The notes under the pieces are model-generated. The model was not told the DNA's origin and ran no database searches. It saw only the letters and a program-made list of their open reading frames with translations. A stretch of 64,000 nt of DNA from an uncultured Lachnospiraceae bacterium (GTDB lineage Bacteria > Bacillota > Clostridia > Lachnospirales > Lachnospiraceae): the NCBI GenBank assembly GCA_944380605.1, contig CALWIA010000027.1, forward strand, positions 124,001 to 188,000. Reading direction: 5' to 3'. Made by a program: the position numbers and the translations under genes. This document shows positions 16,445 through 26,281 of this stretch, piece by piece (within the stretch, counting starts at the first letter, position 1; every line of letters starts with the position of its first letter).

Positions 16445-17383
16445 ATGGACATGGGATATAGTTTTCTGGATCTGGCAAAAGAGGTATTGGAATATGCGGG
16501 TCGCCCGCTTTCGGCGGAAGAGATGTGGGAGAGTGCAAAGGGCCGGGGGCTGCTGCAGAAGCTGAATTCTTCCGGGAAGACGCCGGTGCGGACGCTGTCG
16601 GCCCGGATTTACGTGGACATCAAAAATAACGCGGACTCCTGCTTCGTGCAGACCAGCAAGCGGCCGGCGAGATTTTTTCTGAAGCAGGCGCCGGCCGGAC
16701 AGGAGCGGGCGGATGAACCGCAGGAAGATGCCCGGCTGCATCGCTTTAAGGAGCGGGATCTGCACATGCTTCTGTCCAGTTTTGTGAGAGCGGACGAGCA
16801 TTTCCGGTGTCAGACCAAAACCATATACCATGAGTCTTCGAAACGGGGAAAAGCCGGCAAGAACAAGTGGCTGCATCCGGATATTGTGGGCGTGCATTTC
16901 CCGTTTGAATCTTATGCGGAAAATACCATTAAGCTGTTCGATTTTCTGAAGGTGAACCCCTACAAGCTGTATTCTTTTGAAATGAAAATCGCGCTGAATC
17001 TGTCAAACCTTAGAGAGTGTTACTTTCAGGCGGTGTCCAATTCCAGCTGGGCCCATGAGGGATACCTGGCGGCACTGCATATTTCCGAGGAGCCGGAAAT
17101 GCTGGATGAACTGCGGCGGCTGAACAATGCCTTTGGGATCGGTGTGATCCGTCTGGACGCGGAGCATTTTATGCAGAGCGAGATCCTGTTTTCGGCAAGA
17201 GGCAGAGAGTCCCTGGACTGGGACACGGTAAACCGTCTGGTGGATGAAAACCGGGATTTCCGGACGTTTCTCAGCGATCTCATGGAAGATATCAAGGTCG
17301 GCAAGGTAAAGAGCCGGTACGACGATATCTGCGAAGATGAGGAAACGGCCTGCGAGTACTGCAGGAAGATAGGAATTTTGTAG
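16445..17383 (+). CDS. HARE-HTH protein with PD-(D/E)XK-like core (COG2958-like)
   Basis: A 312-residue protein. Residues 1-80 form a HARE-HTH domain (FLDLAKEVLEYAGRPLSAEEMW, RTLSARIYVDIKNN), a winged helix found in restriction enzymes and chromatin proteins. The C-terminal half has the spacing of a restriction-endonuclease fold: an Asp in KWLHPDIVGVHF, then ExK in YSFEMKIALNL, then a helix (ECYFQAVSNSSWAHEGYLAA). A role in binding or cutting DNA follows from these domains; modified DNA as target is speculation from the HARE family. The start is one of three close in-frame codons behind AGAAAGG; the ATG at 16445 is used. Confidence 0.65.
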   Translation: MDMGYSFLDLAKEVLEYAGRPLSAEEMWESAKGRGLLQKLNSSGKTPVRTLSARIYVDIKNNADSCFVQTSKRPARFFLKQAPAGQERADEPQEDARLHRFKERDLHMLLSSFVRADEHFRCQTKTIYHESSKRGKAGKNKWLHPDIVGVHFPFESYAENTIKLFDFLKVNPYKLYSFEMKIALNLSNLRECYFQAVSNSSWAHEGYLAALHISEEPEMLDELRRLNNAFGIGVIRLDAEHFMQSEILFSARGRESLDWDTVNRLVDENRDFRTFLSDLMEDIKVGKVKSRYDDICEDEETACEYCRKIGIL

Positions 17384-17432
17384 AGGGGCGGAAAGGCGCT
17401 GCGCCGTTAGAAAAAGGGGAAATATCGAAAGG

Positions 17433-17466
17433 AAAACCGGGGCGGGATCCTACACCGCCCCTTCGA
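17433..17466 (-). terminator. Terminator for the Crp/Fnr gene
   Basis: On the minus strand GGGGCGG, a 9-base loop and CCGCCCC are followed by GGTTTTCCTTT. The stem overlaps the last codons of the regulator gene and separates it from the convergent HARE-HTH gene. Confidence 0.6.
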
Positions 17467-18130
17467 TCTCCCGTTCCAACAGATTCCGATCGGTGATCAC
17501 CAGCCCGGAGCGGCCTTCCAGCCGGATGCTTCCTCGCTTCTGCATAGCGGCCAGCTCCCGGGAAAGGGAGGGCCGGGCCGTGTTCAGATAAGCGGCCAGC
17601 TCTTCCCGGTTCAGCGGCAGCTGTATTCGGCTGCGGCCCTGGCTGAGCTGCTTGACGTAAAGAGCGATCCGCTGGCTCAGGGTGCCGAAGGAAAGCAGGT
17701 AGATTTTCTGGGCTTCCAATTCAATCCGAGCGGCGAAGATCTGCATCAGATTGCGGATCAGCTGGTGATGGTGCGTGCAGGCGCGCATGCAGGGGCCTTT
17801 GAAAAAAGAACCGGAAATGCAGATCAGGGAAACGTCGGTCTTGGCGATGGCGCAGCAGCGGTAGCTGGCGCCGCCCTGCATGACGTCGATTTCGCCGAAG
17901 CACTGGTTTTCGTACAGCAGTTCCAGGCAGGTCTGCCGGCCTGCCGGACTGGTCTGCTCCAGCAGAACCGTGCCGCTGCGGATGACATACAGATAATCCG
18001 CAGGGTCGCCCTGCTGAAAGATGATCTGATTTCTGGAATAGCTGGAAGTGTGCATCCGGCTGCATTCCATGCTCCGCCGGATTTCTTCCGGGCTGAGGTT
18101 CTGATACAAAAGCAGTTCTGCCGTTTCCAT
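17450..18130 (-). CDS. Crp/Fnr family transcriptional regulator
   Basis: A 226-residue regulator with an N-terminal cyclic-nucleotide-binding-type beta barrel (SRNQIIFQQGDPADYLYVIRSG, GEIDVMQGG) and a C-terminal winged HTH (LNREELAAYLNTARPSLSREL). There are many Cys, including CMRAC before the dimerisation helix, but no clear Fnr-type four-Cys cluster at the N-terminus, so metal or redox sensing is only possible. It is the last gene of a closely packed minus-strand group after asnS. Confidence 0.88.
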   Translation of the reverse strand: METAELLLYQNLSPEEIRRSMECSRMHTSSYSRNQIIFQQGDPADYLYVIRSGTVLLEQTSPAGRQTCLELLYENQCFGEIDVMQGGASYRCCAIAKTDVSLICISGSFFKGPCMRACTHHHQLIRNLMQIFAARIELEAQKIYLLSFGTLSQRIALYVKQLSQGRSRIQLPLNREELAAYLNTARPSLSRELAAMQKRGSIRLEGRSGLVITDRNLLEREIEGAV

Positions 18131-18160
18131 GGTCTGTGTCCTTTCCGCCGTCCTGTGCTG

Positions 18161-18550
18161 TCAGCCCATCAATACCAGATGCGCCACCGCGATTTCATCG
18201 TCTTCCCGGAACCCTTGGGCGGACACCTGGATATTGTACACATACGATTCTTCCAGTTCCAGCTGACGGGCGATCTGGGAAATGGAATGACCTTCCTGCG
18301 CCAGAGCCAGTACCTGGTGCACATCCTGAATGGTCTTTTTCAGCAGCTGTTCCTGGGGAGATTCCCCGAAGGAACCCTCTTCAAGAGGGGAGACGCCGCT
18401 GTCCGGGGCGCCGGCTGTGCCGGAGCCGGAAATAAAATCTTCCAGGCGCAGTTCCTGCGCCGAGTCGTCATTCTGAAAATATTCGTCGTTTAAATCCCAG
18501 TCTTCCGGGCGGATGTCCCAGCCTTCGGACCGGTTTTTGCTGTCTGCCAT
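18161..18550 (-). CDS. Small acidic protein with C-terminal HTH-like segment
   Basis: A 129-residue protein of unknown function. The first 80 residues are acidic and low in complexity (WDIRPEDWDLNDEYFQNDD). The last 50 look like a helix-turn-helix (EGHSISQIARQLELEESYVYN). The ATG at 18550 has AAAGGAG upstream, though at 12 bases the spacing is long; an ATG at 18586 would add 12 residues. Its place between a DNA-repair ATPase and a Crp/Fnr regulator suggests co-transcription. Confidence 0.6.
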   Translation of the reverse strand: MADSKNRSEGWDIRPEDWDLNDEYFQNDDSAQELRLEDFISGSGTAGAPDSGVSPLEEGSFGESPQEQLLKKTIQDVHQVLALAQEGHSISQIARQLELEESYVYNIQVSAQGFREDDEIAVAHLVLMG

Positions 18551-18607
18551 AGCCGGCTGTGTCTCCTTTCGTGTGGAAATTCCCATTTCTGCCGCGCGCC
18601 GCGCCGG

Positions 18608-20470
18608 TCAGATAGAAATGCAGGTATAGGGGATCTGGTTGGCGGTGAGCATCTGGGCCTCCCGCTGGTGGCAGGTGAAAATCAGGATCTGTCCTTTGCA
18701 GGAGGCGGCCAGCCACTTCAGAACGCTTTTGAGCCGGTCGTCGTCGTAGAGGACGAAACTGTCGTCAAAAATCAGAGGCATTTCTTCCTTCCCCTCCTGG
18801 AGCAGTTTGGCGGCTGCCAGGCGCAGGGCCAGGTAGATCTGGTCCATGGTGCCGCTGCTGACCTGATCCAGAGGCACCAGCTTGGTGGGGGTGTTCATAT
18901 AGGCGTTGAGGTTTTCATCAATGCTCATACTGGTATAGATGCCGCCGGTGATGCCGCTTATCATATCGGAAGCGGTTTTGTTCAGATACAGGCCGAAGGA
19001 GTCCCGGATAGAAGTGGACAGTCCGGTCATGGTTTCCAGAGCCAGGTCAATGGCCGACAGTTCTTGGGACAGCCGGCTGTTTTCTGCAAGAGTGGAGCGC
19101 AGCGCTTCCGCCTGGGTCTTGTAGTTGGACAGCAGTTCCAGCTTTTTTTCCAGTTCCCACTGGTTTTTCTGCTGCCGCTCGATGGCCTCGGTGCAGGTAT
19201 TCTGTTTCTCCTGGAGAGAGGCAATCTCGTCGGACAGCGCCAGAATGGCGGTGTCGGATTTGTCCATGGCGGCGCAGAGCCGTCGAAATTCGTTCATGCG
19301 TGTCAGAAACGCATCCATAGCCTCCTGAGAAATGGAAGAATCTCCCAGATGGCGGCTGAAGGTCTCCTGGAGCGCCTGGGTGCTTAGAGAAAGCTCCTTT
19401 TTCTTCCGGCGCAGGCCGAAGGCCGCAAACATGCCCGCCAGTCCGCAGACGGCTGCCGCCGCGGCCAGAACCAGCGCGGATCCGTCCGGCGTCAGGCCGG
19501 GGAGGCTGCGGGCGGTTCCGGTCAGCGCAGACACACGGCACCAGGCGGCGCCGGCCAGACATCCGGCGGCCAGAAGCAGGAAGAATACAGGAAGAATCCG
19601 GCGGATTTTTTTCTCACAGGAGGCCTTTACCGCCTGATATTCCTGGTACACCTGGCTGGTCTGCTGCTGGTATTCATCAATGGAATGGATATCGGTAAAC
19701 TGTCCCTGGCTCAGCGCCTGCCGGCCCCGGGCTGCCTTCTGCAGCAGCTGTTCTTTTTCTTTTTGCTTCTGCTCCGTGAGGCTGCGGGCTTCGCTGCGGA
19801 GCCGCTGGTAGGCGGACAGCTGGTTTTCGTATTCCGGAGAGGCAATTTCTTTTTCCAGAGCTTTGATTTCACTTAAAAGCGTTGTATAGGATCTGGCGGC
19901 TTCCGGCACTACGCCGGCCTCCAGTTTTTTTCTCTGTTTTTTCAGATAGTCGGTGGCTTTGGTGATATTCAGCGCCATATTGCCGGTGGTGTTCATGTTG
20001 GCAATATAATTTTTCAGTTCGGACACCATGCCGCTGTCTGTGGCGCTTTTCAGCTGGCCGATGCTGATGGTGTTGACATAGGCAGTTTCCGTCAGGCCGG
20101 ACAGCAGCTCGTCCATCAGGGCCCGATCCGGTTCCAGTTCCCGGCCCAGGGTCTCGTCGATGACGTGCAGTTCTTTCCGCGTCTTCTGGAAGCTGCGCTC
20201 GATCCGGTAGACGTGTCCCCCGTGCTCCAGACGGAGGGCGCCTTCGTAGGTGCCGCTGTTTTCCCAGGGTTCATAGCGGCTGTACAGGTCATTGCGGGAG
20301 GCCCGTCCCCGCTGCGGCTGGATGCCGAACAGCATGCCCCGGATAAAGGTGTGTATGGTGGATTTGCCGGCTTCATTTCTTCCGTAGATCACGTTGATGC
20401 CGTCTTCGAAAGAAATGGAGCGGTTGTGCAGCTTGCCGAATCCTTTGATCTGCAGTTCAAGAAATTTCAT
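18608..20470 (-). CDS. YhaN-like SMC/Rad50-type ATPase
   Basis: A 620-residue ABC-type ATPase. Walker A is YGRNEAGKSTI near the N-terminus. Long coiled-coil arms flank two hydrophobic segments (ILPVFFLLLAAGCLAGAAW and ALVLAAAAAVCGLAGMFAA), a feature of YhaN rather than SbcC. The signature motif QVSSGTMDQIYLALRLA and Walker B region MPLIFDDSFVLYDD close the protein. The membrane pair suggests attachment to the membrane. It lies 26 bases after the SbcD-like nuclease gene, its expected partner. GAGAGGAG precedes the ATG. Confidence 0.85.
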   Translation of the reverse strand: MKFLELQIKGFGKLHNRSISFEDGINVIYGRNEAGKSTIHTFIRGMLFGIQPQRGRASRNDLYSRYEPWENSGTYEGALRLEHGGHVYRIERSFQKTRKELHVIDETLGRELEPDRALMDELLSGLTETAYVNTISIGQLKSATDSGMVSELKNYIANMNTTGNMALNITKATDYLKKQRKKLEAGVVPEAARSYTTLLSEIKALEKEIASPEYENQLSAYQRLRSEARSLTEQKQKEKEQLLQKAARGRQALSQGQFTDIHSIDEYQQQTSQVYQEYQAVKASCEKKIRRILPVFFLLLAAGCLAGAAWCRVSALTGTARSLPGLTPDGSALVLAAAAAVCGLAGMFAAFGLRRKKKELSLSTQALQETFSRHLGDSSISQEAMDAFLTRMNEFRRLCAAMDKSDTAILALSDEIASLQEKQNTCTEAIERQQKNQWELEKKLELLSNYKTQAEALRSTLAENSRLSQELSAIDLALETMTGLSTSIRDSFGLYLNKTASDMISGITGGIYTSMSIDENLNAYMNTPTKLVPLDQVSSGTMDQIYLALRLAAAKLLQEGKEEMPLIFDDSFVLYDDDRLKSVLKWLAASCKGQILIFTCHQREAQMLTANQIPYTCISI

Positions 20471-20496
20471 GGCTGACTCCTCTCATCCGTGTTCGA

Positions 20497-21573
20497 TCAG
20501 GACGGACTCCGTTCGTCCGTTGTCTGCAGCAGCGCGTGAATGCCGTAGTAGAGGGCCTTTTTTTCCACTTCACTCATATCGTCCTTCTGAAGCGCCCGGA
20601 TATAGAAACCGATCATATCGCCGGGATGCTGGGCAAACAGGGCGCTGAAATCGTACTGCGGTTCCGATTCGTCCGTGACCTCGCTGATGCGGTACCTGGA
20701 CTGCAGGCTTTCCAGATCAAATTCCACGTCGGGGTCCCGCATGCCGCGGATGCGGAAGCGGTAGATGTGATGGCGCCCCCGCCGTTCGATTTCCTGGGAA
20801 ATTTTCAGCTCCAGCTCCAGATTGGTGGTATGGGGCGTGATGCTGACGGCCAGGGGAATGTACTGGGAACGGCACAGAGGAAGAAATTCCAGGGAATCCA
20901 CTTTGTGGCTGACGGGGTTGATTTCCCCTACGTAGACGCCGTGGGGGCCGGTCTCCGTCTTGTCCAGCGGCTCCGGGGAACCGGGGAAAGCGGCCTTACG
21001 CTCCGCGACGATCTCCGGCTTGTGGATGTGGCCGAGGGCAATGTAGGAAAAATCCGACGCGGCCAGGGCGTTTTTGTCAAAGGGAAGGTGGCTGGCGTCG
21101 CCGCCGTGGGCCATGAGAATGTGAATCCTTCCGTCAAAAGGAACCTGCAGGTGATCGATGCGGTTTTCCCGGATCTCCGGCGTATGGTAGCTGAAGCCGT
21201 GCACTTCTACATTGCAGTCGTCAAAGAACACGCTGCTCATCTGGTCGTCCATAAAATAGGTAACATTAGGACACCAGGAAAAACTCATCAGCGCGGAGCT
21301 GGGACGGATGCGGTCGTGGTTGCCGGCGATAATGACCACGTGAACGGAAGGAATGGTGGTAAACAGATAATTCAGTTCCTTTAAGTCGCGAAGGAGGGGC
21401 TGGCGGTGAAACAGGTCTCCGGAAATAAACAGGAAATCCGCTTCCATATCCCGGGCCCGGGCGACGATCTGGGTAAACGTATCCCGGATCGCCTGAGCCC
21501 GCTCCCGGCTCCATGGCTTGTCGCTGTCAGGAGTCATGCCCCAGTGCACGTCCGCCGTATGAATAAATTTCAT
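20497..21573 (-). CDS. YhaO/SbcD-like metallophosphoesterase exonuclease
   Basis: A 358-residue Mre11/SbcD-type nuclease. All metal-binding motifs of the phosphoesterase are present in order: HTADVHWG, ISGDLFH, AGNHDR, MAHGGD and LGHIHKPE. The C-terminal third is the family cap region. The ATG at 21573 has AAGGAGGAG five bases before it. It is 27 bases from asnS upstream and 26 from the YhaN-like gene downstream, so the pair is probably transcribed with asnS. Confidence 0.88.
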   Translation of the reverse strand: MKFIHTADVHWGMTPDSDKPWSRERAQAIRDTFTQIVARARDMEADFLFISGDLFHRQPLLRDLKELNYLFTTIPSVHVVIIAGNHDRIRPSSALMSFSWCPNVTYFMDDQMSSVFFDDCNVEVHGFSYHTPEIRENRIDHLQVPFDGRIHILMAHGGDASHLPFDKNALAASDFSYIALGHIHKPEIVAERKAAFPGSPEPLDKTETGPHGVYVGEINPVSHKVDSLEFLPLCRSQYIPLAVSITPHTTNLELELKISQEIERRGRHHIYRFRIRGMRDPDVEFDLESLQSRYRISEVTDESEPQYDFSALFAQHPGDMIGFYIRALQKDDMSEVEKKALYYGIHALLQTTDERSPS

Positions 21574-21600
21574 GCCCACTCCTCCTTTGTGACTGATGGA

Positions 21601-22992
21601 TTACAGTTCGCAGTTGTTGACGGTTCTGGGGAAGGGGATTACGTCGCGGATGTTGGACATGCCGGTCAGGTACATGACGCACCGCTCAAATCCCAGGCCG
21701 AATCCGGAATGCCGGGCAGAACCGTATTTGCGCAGATCCAGATAGAACCGGTAGTCCTCTTCCTTCAGGCCCAGTTCCTGCATACGGGCCAGCAGCTTGT
21801 CATAATCGTCCTCACGCTGGCTGCCGCCGATGATCTCTCCGATGCCGGGCACCAGGCAGTCCATGGCCGCCACCGTCTTGCCGTCATCGTTCTGTTTCAT
21901 ATAAAATGCCTTGATTTCCTTGGGGTAATCGGTGACGAATACAGGCTTTTTGAATACCTGCTCCGTCAGATACCGCTCGTGCTCCGTCTGCAGGTCACAG
22001 CCCCAGAACACTTTGTAGTCAAAGTTGTCGTTGTTCTTTTCCAGAATTTCAACGGCCTCTGTGTAGGTCACGTGGCCGAACTGGGAGTTCAGCACGCCCT
22101 GGAGGCGCTCCAGCAGACCTTTGTCCACAAACTGGTTGAAGAAGGCCATCTCCTCCGGCGCATGCTCCAGCACATAGCGGATGATGTATTTCAGCATGCC
22201 TTCCGCTACTTCCATGTTGTCGTTCAGATCGGCAAAAGCCATCTCCGGCTCGATCATCCAGAACTCGGCGGCGTGGCGGGTGGTGTTGGAATTTTCCGCC
22301 CGGAACGTGGGGCCGAAGGTGTAGATGTTACGGAAAGCCATGGCATAGGTCTCGCCGTTTAACTGGCCGCTGACGGTCAGGCTGGTGGGCTTGCCGAAAA
22401 AGTCCTGGCTGTAGTCCACCTCGCCCGCCGGCGTCTTCGGTACATTGGCCAGATCCAGAGTCGTGACCTGGAACATCTCGCCCGCGCCCTCACAGTCGCT
22501 GGAGGTGATCAGCGGGGTATGGACATAGACAAAATCCCGCTCCTGGAAGTACTGGTGAATCGCGTAGGCGATCAGAGAACGGACGCGGAACACTGCCTGG
22601 AAGGTATTGGTCCGGGGACGGAGATGGGAAATGGTCCGCAGGTATTCAAAGCTGTGGCGCTTTTTCTGCAGCGGATAATCCGAAGCGGAAGGCCCTTCCA
22701 CCGCAATCTCCTTCGCCTGGATTTCAAAGGGCTGCTTGGCCTCCGGCGTAGCCACCAGCGTGCCCTTCACCACGATGGCCGCGCCCACATTGAGACGGCT
22801 GATTTCGGCAAAATTGTCCATGGTGTCGTGGTACACGATCTGCAGGGTCTCAAAATAAGAACCATCCGACAGAACGATAAATCCAAACGTCTTGGAATCC
22901 CGGATGCTGCGGATCCATCCGCCGACCTGGATTTCCCGGTCATAATAGGATTCCCGGTCTTTGTATATCTCTCTTACGGTCGTCAAATCCAT
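21601..22992 (-). CDS. asnS: Asparaginyl-tRNA synthetase
   Basis: A 463-residue class IIb synthetase that charges tRNA-Asn. The N-terminal OB fold includes [19 protein letters not shown]. Motif 2 lies in [16 protein letters not shown] and motif 3 in [15 protein letters not shown]. Length and the Asn-type active-site region fit AsnS rather than AspS. It leads a run of five minus-strand genes with short gaps. Confidence 0.96.
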   Translation of the reverse strand: MDLTTVREIYKDRESYYDREIQVGGWIRSIRDSKTFGFIVLSDGSYFETLQIVYHDTMDNFAEISRLNVGAAIVVKGTLVATPEAKQPFEIQAKEIAVEGPSASDYPLQKKRHSFEYLRTISHLRPRTNTFQAVFRVRSLIAYAIHQYFQERDFVYVHTPLITSSDCEGAGEMFQVTTLDLANVPKTPAGEVDYSQDFFGKPTSLTVSGQLNGETYAMAFRNIYTFGPTFRAENSNTTRHAAEFWMIEPEMAFADLNDNMEVAEGMLKYIIRYVLEHAPEEMAFFNQFVDKGLLERLQGVLNSQFGHVTYTEAVEILEKNNDNFDYKVFWGCDLQTEHERYLTEQVFKKPVFVTDYPKEIKAFYMKQNDDGKTVAAMDCLVPGIGEIIGGSQREDDYDKLLARMQELGLKEEDYRFYLDLRKYGSARHSGFGLGFERCVMYLTGMSNIRDVIPFPRTVNNCEL

Positions 22993-23236
22993 ATGAAAAA
23001 TCTCCTTTTCCTGTGCTTAGAATGCGTATTGGCCATAATTAGCCATATTAAGACGATTATACTGTATTTTGCCGGCGGATTCAAGGTCTTCCCGGTTTTT
23101 GCGAAGGAAATCAAAAAAGCAGAACCGCCTTTGTGCAAAATTTGTAAAATTTTAACAACGCCCCCGGAAAATGTCGGAAAATGTACAAAAAAGCCGAATA
23201 ATAATTCATAAATTTGTTCACTATTTCTAAAAGATG
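22993..23236. other. Intergenic region between asnS and the glgC leader
   Basis: Holds the asnS promoter on the minus strand. No T-box motif was found. No other feature was recognised. Confidence 0.6.
23056..23084 (-). promoter_or_regulatory. asnS promoter
   Basis: On the minus strand: -35 TTGAAT (23084-23079), 17-base spacer, -10 TATAAT (23061-23056), about 60 bases before the asnS ATG. Confidence 0.75.
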
Positions 23237-23264
23237 TGGTATAATATCGTCAGATATTATACCA
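23217..23264 (+). promoter_or_regulatory. Palindromic promoter region upstream of glgC
   Basis: TGGTATAATATC and its exact inverse GATATTATACCA (23237-23264, four-base loop) each carry an extended -10 TGGTATAAT, one per strand. TTCACT (23217-23222) sits 17 bases before the plus-strand TATAAT. A further TGGTATAATG occurs at 23351. Confidence 0.5.
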
Positions 23265-23569
23265 GCGCCGGTTCGGGCTGAGCGGAGCGAGGCAATGTCC
23301 GAACCGAACCGTGCGCATCCCCCGGAGGGTTCATGTCTGCGAAGCAGACATGGTATAATGTACGAAAGTATTAAGCAGTGCGTCAGATGACAGATAGGAG
23401 GAGGCCGCGTGCTCGCACGCAGGCCGCCGGATATCTGGCAGCTGACATAGGGCGCAAGCCCGTGAGCGAGGAAACGTAAGTTTCCGAGCGTGCACTGTGT
23501 CCGCAAAACTTAGCGCCGGCCCGTGTCGGCCGTCTATACGCAAAATACAACAGCAAGAGGTGATAGCGC
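23265..23569 (+). other. Hairpin-rich GC leader of glgC
   Basis: About 300 bases without a supported gene but with several inverted repeats: GGTTCGG/CCGAACC (23270-23305), a perfect CATGTCTGC-GAA-GCAGACATG (23332-23352), GGCC/GGCC around CGTGC (23403-23425), and GGAAAC-GTAA-GTTTCC (23470-23485). None is followed by a clear T run. Part could be mobile palindromic repeat sequence; part could be a structured leader RNA. Confidence 0.5.
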
Positions 23570-24844
23570 GTGATTAAGAAAGAAATGATTGCCATGCTTC
23601 TGGCAGGCGGACAGGGAAGCCGCCTGGGCGTCCTGACCCAGAAAGTAGCAAAACCGGCAGTATCCTTTGGCGGGAAATACCGGATCATCGATTTCCCTTT
23701 AAGCAACTGCATTAACTCCGGCGTCGATACCGTCGGCGTGCTGACCCAGTATCAGCCCCTGCGTTTAAATACCCATATCGGAATCGGTATTCCGTGGGAT
23801 TTGGACCGGAACGTAGGCGGCGTGACCATTCTGCCTCCCTATGAGAGAAGCAAGGGAAGCGACTGGTATACCGGTACGGCCAACGCTATTTTCCAGAACC
23901 TGGAATACATGGAGACCTACAACCCGGACTATGTGCTGATTCTGTCCGGAGACCATATTTACAAAATGGACTATGAAGTGATGCTGGAGTATCACAAAGC
24001 CAACAACGCCGATGTCACGATTGCTGCTATGCCCGTACCCCTGGAAGAAGTCAGCCGCTTCGGCATTCTGATTACGGACGATTCCAACCGGGTGACGGAA
24101 TTTGAGGAAAAGCCGGCCAACCCAAGAAGCAACCTGGCTTCCATGGGAATTTACATATTCAGCTGGAAGGTGCTGAAAGAAGCCCTGGTCAAGCTCCAGG
24201 ATGTGCCTGGCTGCGATTTCGGAAAACATATCATTCCCTACTGCCATGAACTGGGAAAGAAGATTTACGCATACGAGTACAATGGATACTGGAAAGATGT
24301 GGGTACGTTAAGTTCCTACTGGGAAGCCAATATGGAGCTGATCGACATCATTCCGGAGTTCAACCTCTATGAAGAATACTGGAAGATCTACACCAAGAGC
24401 GACATCATTCCGCCTCAGTATATTGCCGCGGACGCCAAGGTGGAGCGCAGCATCATCGGCGAGGGAAGCGAGATCTACGGAGAAGTCCGCGGGTCGGTGA
24501 TCGGCGCCGGCGTTATTATAGAAAAAGGCGCGGTGGTGACGGATTCCATCGTGATGCGGGGAAGCGTGGTAGGCGAAGGCAGCCGCCTGTACAAGGCCAT
24601 TGTGGCGGAAGACGTGACCATAGGCAAAGGCGTGGAGATCGGCGTCGGAGACTACGCGGACAGCAAATACGATCCCAAGGTATATCAGTCGGATCTGGCG
24701 ACCATCGGCGAGCACAGCGTGATTCCGGACGGCGTAAAGATCGGCAAAAATACGGCGGTTTCCGGCGTGACGGCGGCGGAAGACTATCCGGACGGATTTC
24801 TGGCAGGCGGAGACTACATTATGAAGGCAGGTGGCGTACGATGA
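23570..24844 (+). CDS. glgC: Glucose-1-phosphate adenylyltransferase, catalytic subunit
   Basis: A 424-residue enzyme making ADP-glucose for glycogen synthesis. The nucleotidyltransferase motif [14 protein letters not shown] is intact, as are [20 protein letters not shown] and [11 protein letters not shown] left-handed beta-helix with hexapeptide repeats forms the C-terminus. It starts with GTG at 23570, behind AGAGG. Its stop overlaps the glgD ATG. The branching enzyme glgB lies at 55.6 kb. Confidence 0.95.
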   Translation: MIKKEMIAMLLAGGQGSRLGVLTQKVAKPAVSFGGKYRIIDFPLSNCINSGVDTVGVLTQYQPLRLNTHIGIGIPWDLDRNVGGVTILPPYERSKGSDWYTGTANAIFQNLEYMETYNPDYVLILSGDHIYKMDYEVMLEYHKANNADVTIAAMPVPLEEVSRFGILITDDSNRVTEFEEKPANPRSNLASMGIYIFSWKVLKEALVKLQDVPGCDFGKHIIPYCHELGKKIYAYEYNGYWKDVGTLSSYWEANMELIDIIPEFNLYEEYWKIYTKSDIIPPQYIAADAKVERSIIGEGSEIYGEVRGSVIGAGVIIEKGAVVTDSIVMRGSVVGEGSRLYKAIVAEDVTIGKGVEIGVGDYADSKYDPKVYQSDLATIGEHSVIPDGVKIGKNTAVSGVTAAEDYPDGFLAGGDYIMKAGGVR

Positions 24845-25962
24845 GAGCAATCGGTATAGTATTAGCAGGCGGCAACAGCAAACGGATGCGGGAATTATCC
24901 AACAAACGGGCCATCGCGGCTATGCCTATCGCGGGCAGCTACCGCAGCATCGACTTCGCCCTGAGCAATATGTCCAACTCTCACGTGCAGAACGTGGCGG
25001 TATTTACCCAGTACAATTCCCGTTCGCTGAACGAGCACCTGAATTCTTCCAAGTGGTGGGATTTCGGCAGAAAGCAGGGCGGACTCTACATATTCACTCC
25101 TACCATAACCGCCCAGCACAACGACTGGTACCGGGGCACTGCCGACGCGCTGTACCAGAACCTGACCTTTCTGAAAAACAGCCATGAGCCTTACGTGGTC
25201 ATCGCCTCCGGCGACGGCATCTATAAGCTGGACTACGGAAAAGTGCTGGAATACCATATTGAGAAAAAAGCGGATATTACGGTGGTCTGCAAGACCATGC
25301 CCGCCGATGAGGACGTGACCCGCTTCGGCGTGGTCAAAACCAACGACGACGGCCGGATCGTGGATTTCCAGGAAAAGCCCATGGTGGCGGAGTCCAACGA
25401 CATTTCCTGCGGCATCTACATCGTGCGGCGCCGGCAGCTGATCGAGCTGATCGAGCGGTGCGCCCAGGAAGACCGGTTCGATTTTGTCAATGACATCCTG
25501 GTCCGCTACAAGAATTTAAAGCGGATTTACGCGTATAAGCTGGATACCTACTGGAGCAACATCGCCTCGGTGGAGTCGTACTACAAGACCAACATGGACT
25601 TCCTGAAGCCGGAGGTGCGCAATTACTTCTTCCGTGAGTATCCGGAGATTTATACCAAAGTGGGGGACATGCCGCCGGCCAAGTACAATCCCGGCGCCGA
25701 TGTGAGAAACAGCCTGGTGGCCAGCGGAAGCATCATCAACGGCGAGGTGGAGAACTCCATTCTGTTCCGGCAGGCCTACATCGGCAACAATTGTGTGATT
25801 AAGAATTCCATTATTCTCAACGACGTGTACATTGGCGACAATACGGTCATTGAGAATTGCATCGTAGAAAGTCGTGACACCATCCGTGCCAATACCACGT
25901 ATATCGGCACGCCGGACAACATCAGGATTGTTGTGGAGAAAAACGAGCGGTATACGTTATAA
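24841..25962 (+). CDS. glgD: GlgD, regulatory/partner subunit of ADP-glucose pyrophosphorylase
   Basis: A 373-residue paralogue of GlgC. The nucleotide-binding loop is altered ([18 protein letters not shown] instead of GGQGSRL), as is usual for GlgD of Firmicutes, which is thought to modulate GlgC in a mixed tetramer. Hexapeptide repeats are present near the C-terminus. The ATGA overlap with glgC implies coupled translation and fixed stoichiometry. Confidence 0.93.
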   Translation: MRAIGIVLAGGNSKRMRELSNKRAIAAMPIAGSYRSIDFALSNMSNSHVQNVAVFTQYNSRSLNEHLNSSKWWDFGRKQGGLYIFTPTITAQHNDWYRGTADALYQNLTFLKNSHEPYVVIASGDGIYKLDYGKVLEYHIEKKADITVVCKTMPADEDVTRFGVVKTNDDGRIVDFQEKPMVAESNDISCGIYIVRRRQLIELIERCAQEDRFDFVNDILVRYKNLKRIYAYKLDTYWSNIASVESYYKTNMDFLKPEVRNYFFREYPEIYTKVGDMPPAKYNPGADVRNSLVASGSIINGEVENSILFRQAYIGNNCVIKNSIILNDVYIGDNTVIENCIVESRDTIRANTTYIGTPDNIRIVVEKNERYTL

Positions 25963-26002
25963 TGGAAGAATTTTTAAGAACAACAGAGAGGGGTTTTACG
26001 GT

Positions 26003-26281
26003 ATGCAGATTACAGATGTAAGAGTGAGGAGAATTGAAAAAGAAGGCAAAATGAAGGCCATTGTATCCATTACATTGGATAATGAATTTGTGATTCATGA
26101 TATCAAGGTCATTGAAGGGGAGAAAGGGTTATTTATTGCGATGCCGAGCCGCAAAGCGGCAGACGGAGAATACCGTGACATTGCCCATCCGATCAATTCA
26201 GAAACCCGGGATATGATTCAGCGGGTGATTCTGAACAAATATGAAACCACCGCCCTGGAAAACGAAGAAGCGGCGGTCTGA
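26003..26281 (+). CDS. spoVG: SpoVG, septation/sporulation regulator
   Basis: A 92-residue nucleic-acid-binding protein. The family's hallmark sequence is clear: [20 protein letters not shown], then [13 protein letters not shown] and FIAMPSRK. In Bacillus it affects asymmetric septation; in other Firmicutes it binds DNA or RNA. GAGAGGGG precedes the ATG at 26003. It is 40 bases after glgD with no terminator between them. A terminator follows at 26405. Confidence 0.96.
   Translation: MQITDVRVRRIEKEGKMKAIVSITLDNEFVIHDIKVIEGEKGLFIAMPSRKAADGEYRDIAHPINSETRDMIQRVILNKYETTALENEEAAV

Noticed and set aside
22993..23240. Possible T-box leader before asnS
   Set aside because: No T-box sequence or specifier stem was found on the minus strand; a plain promoter lies close to the gene.
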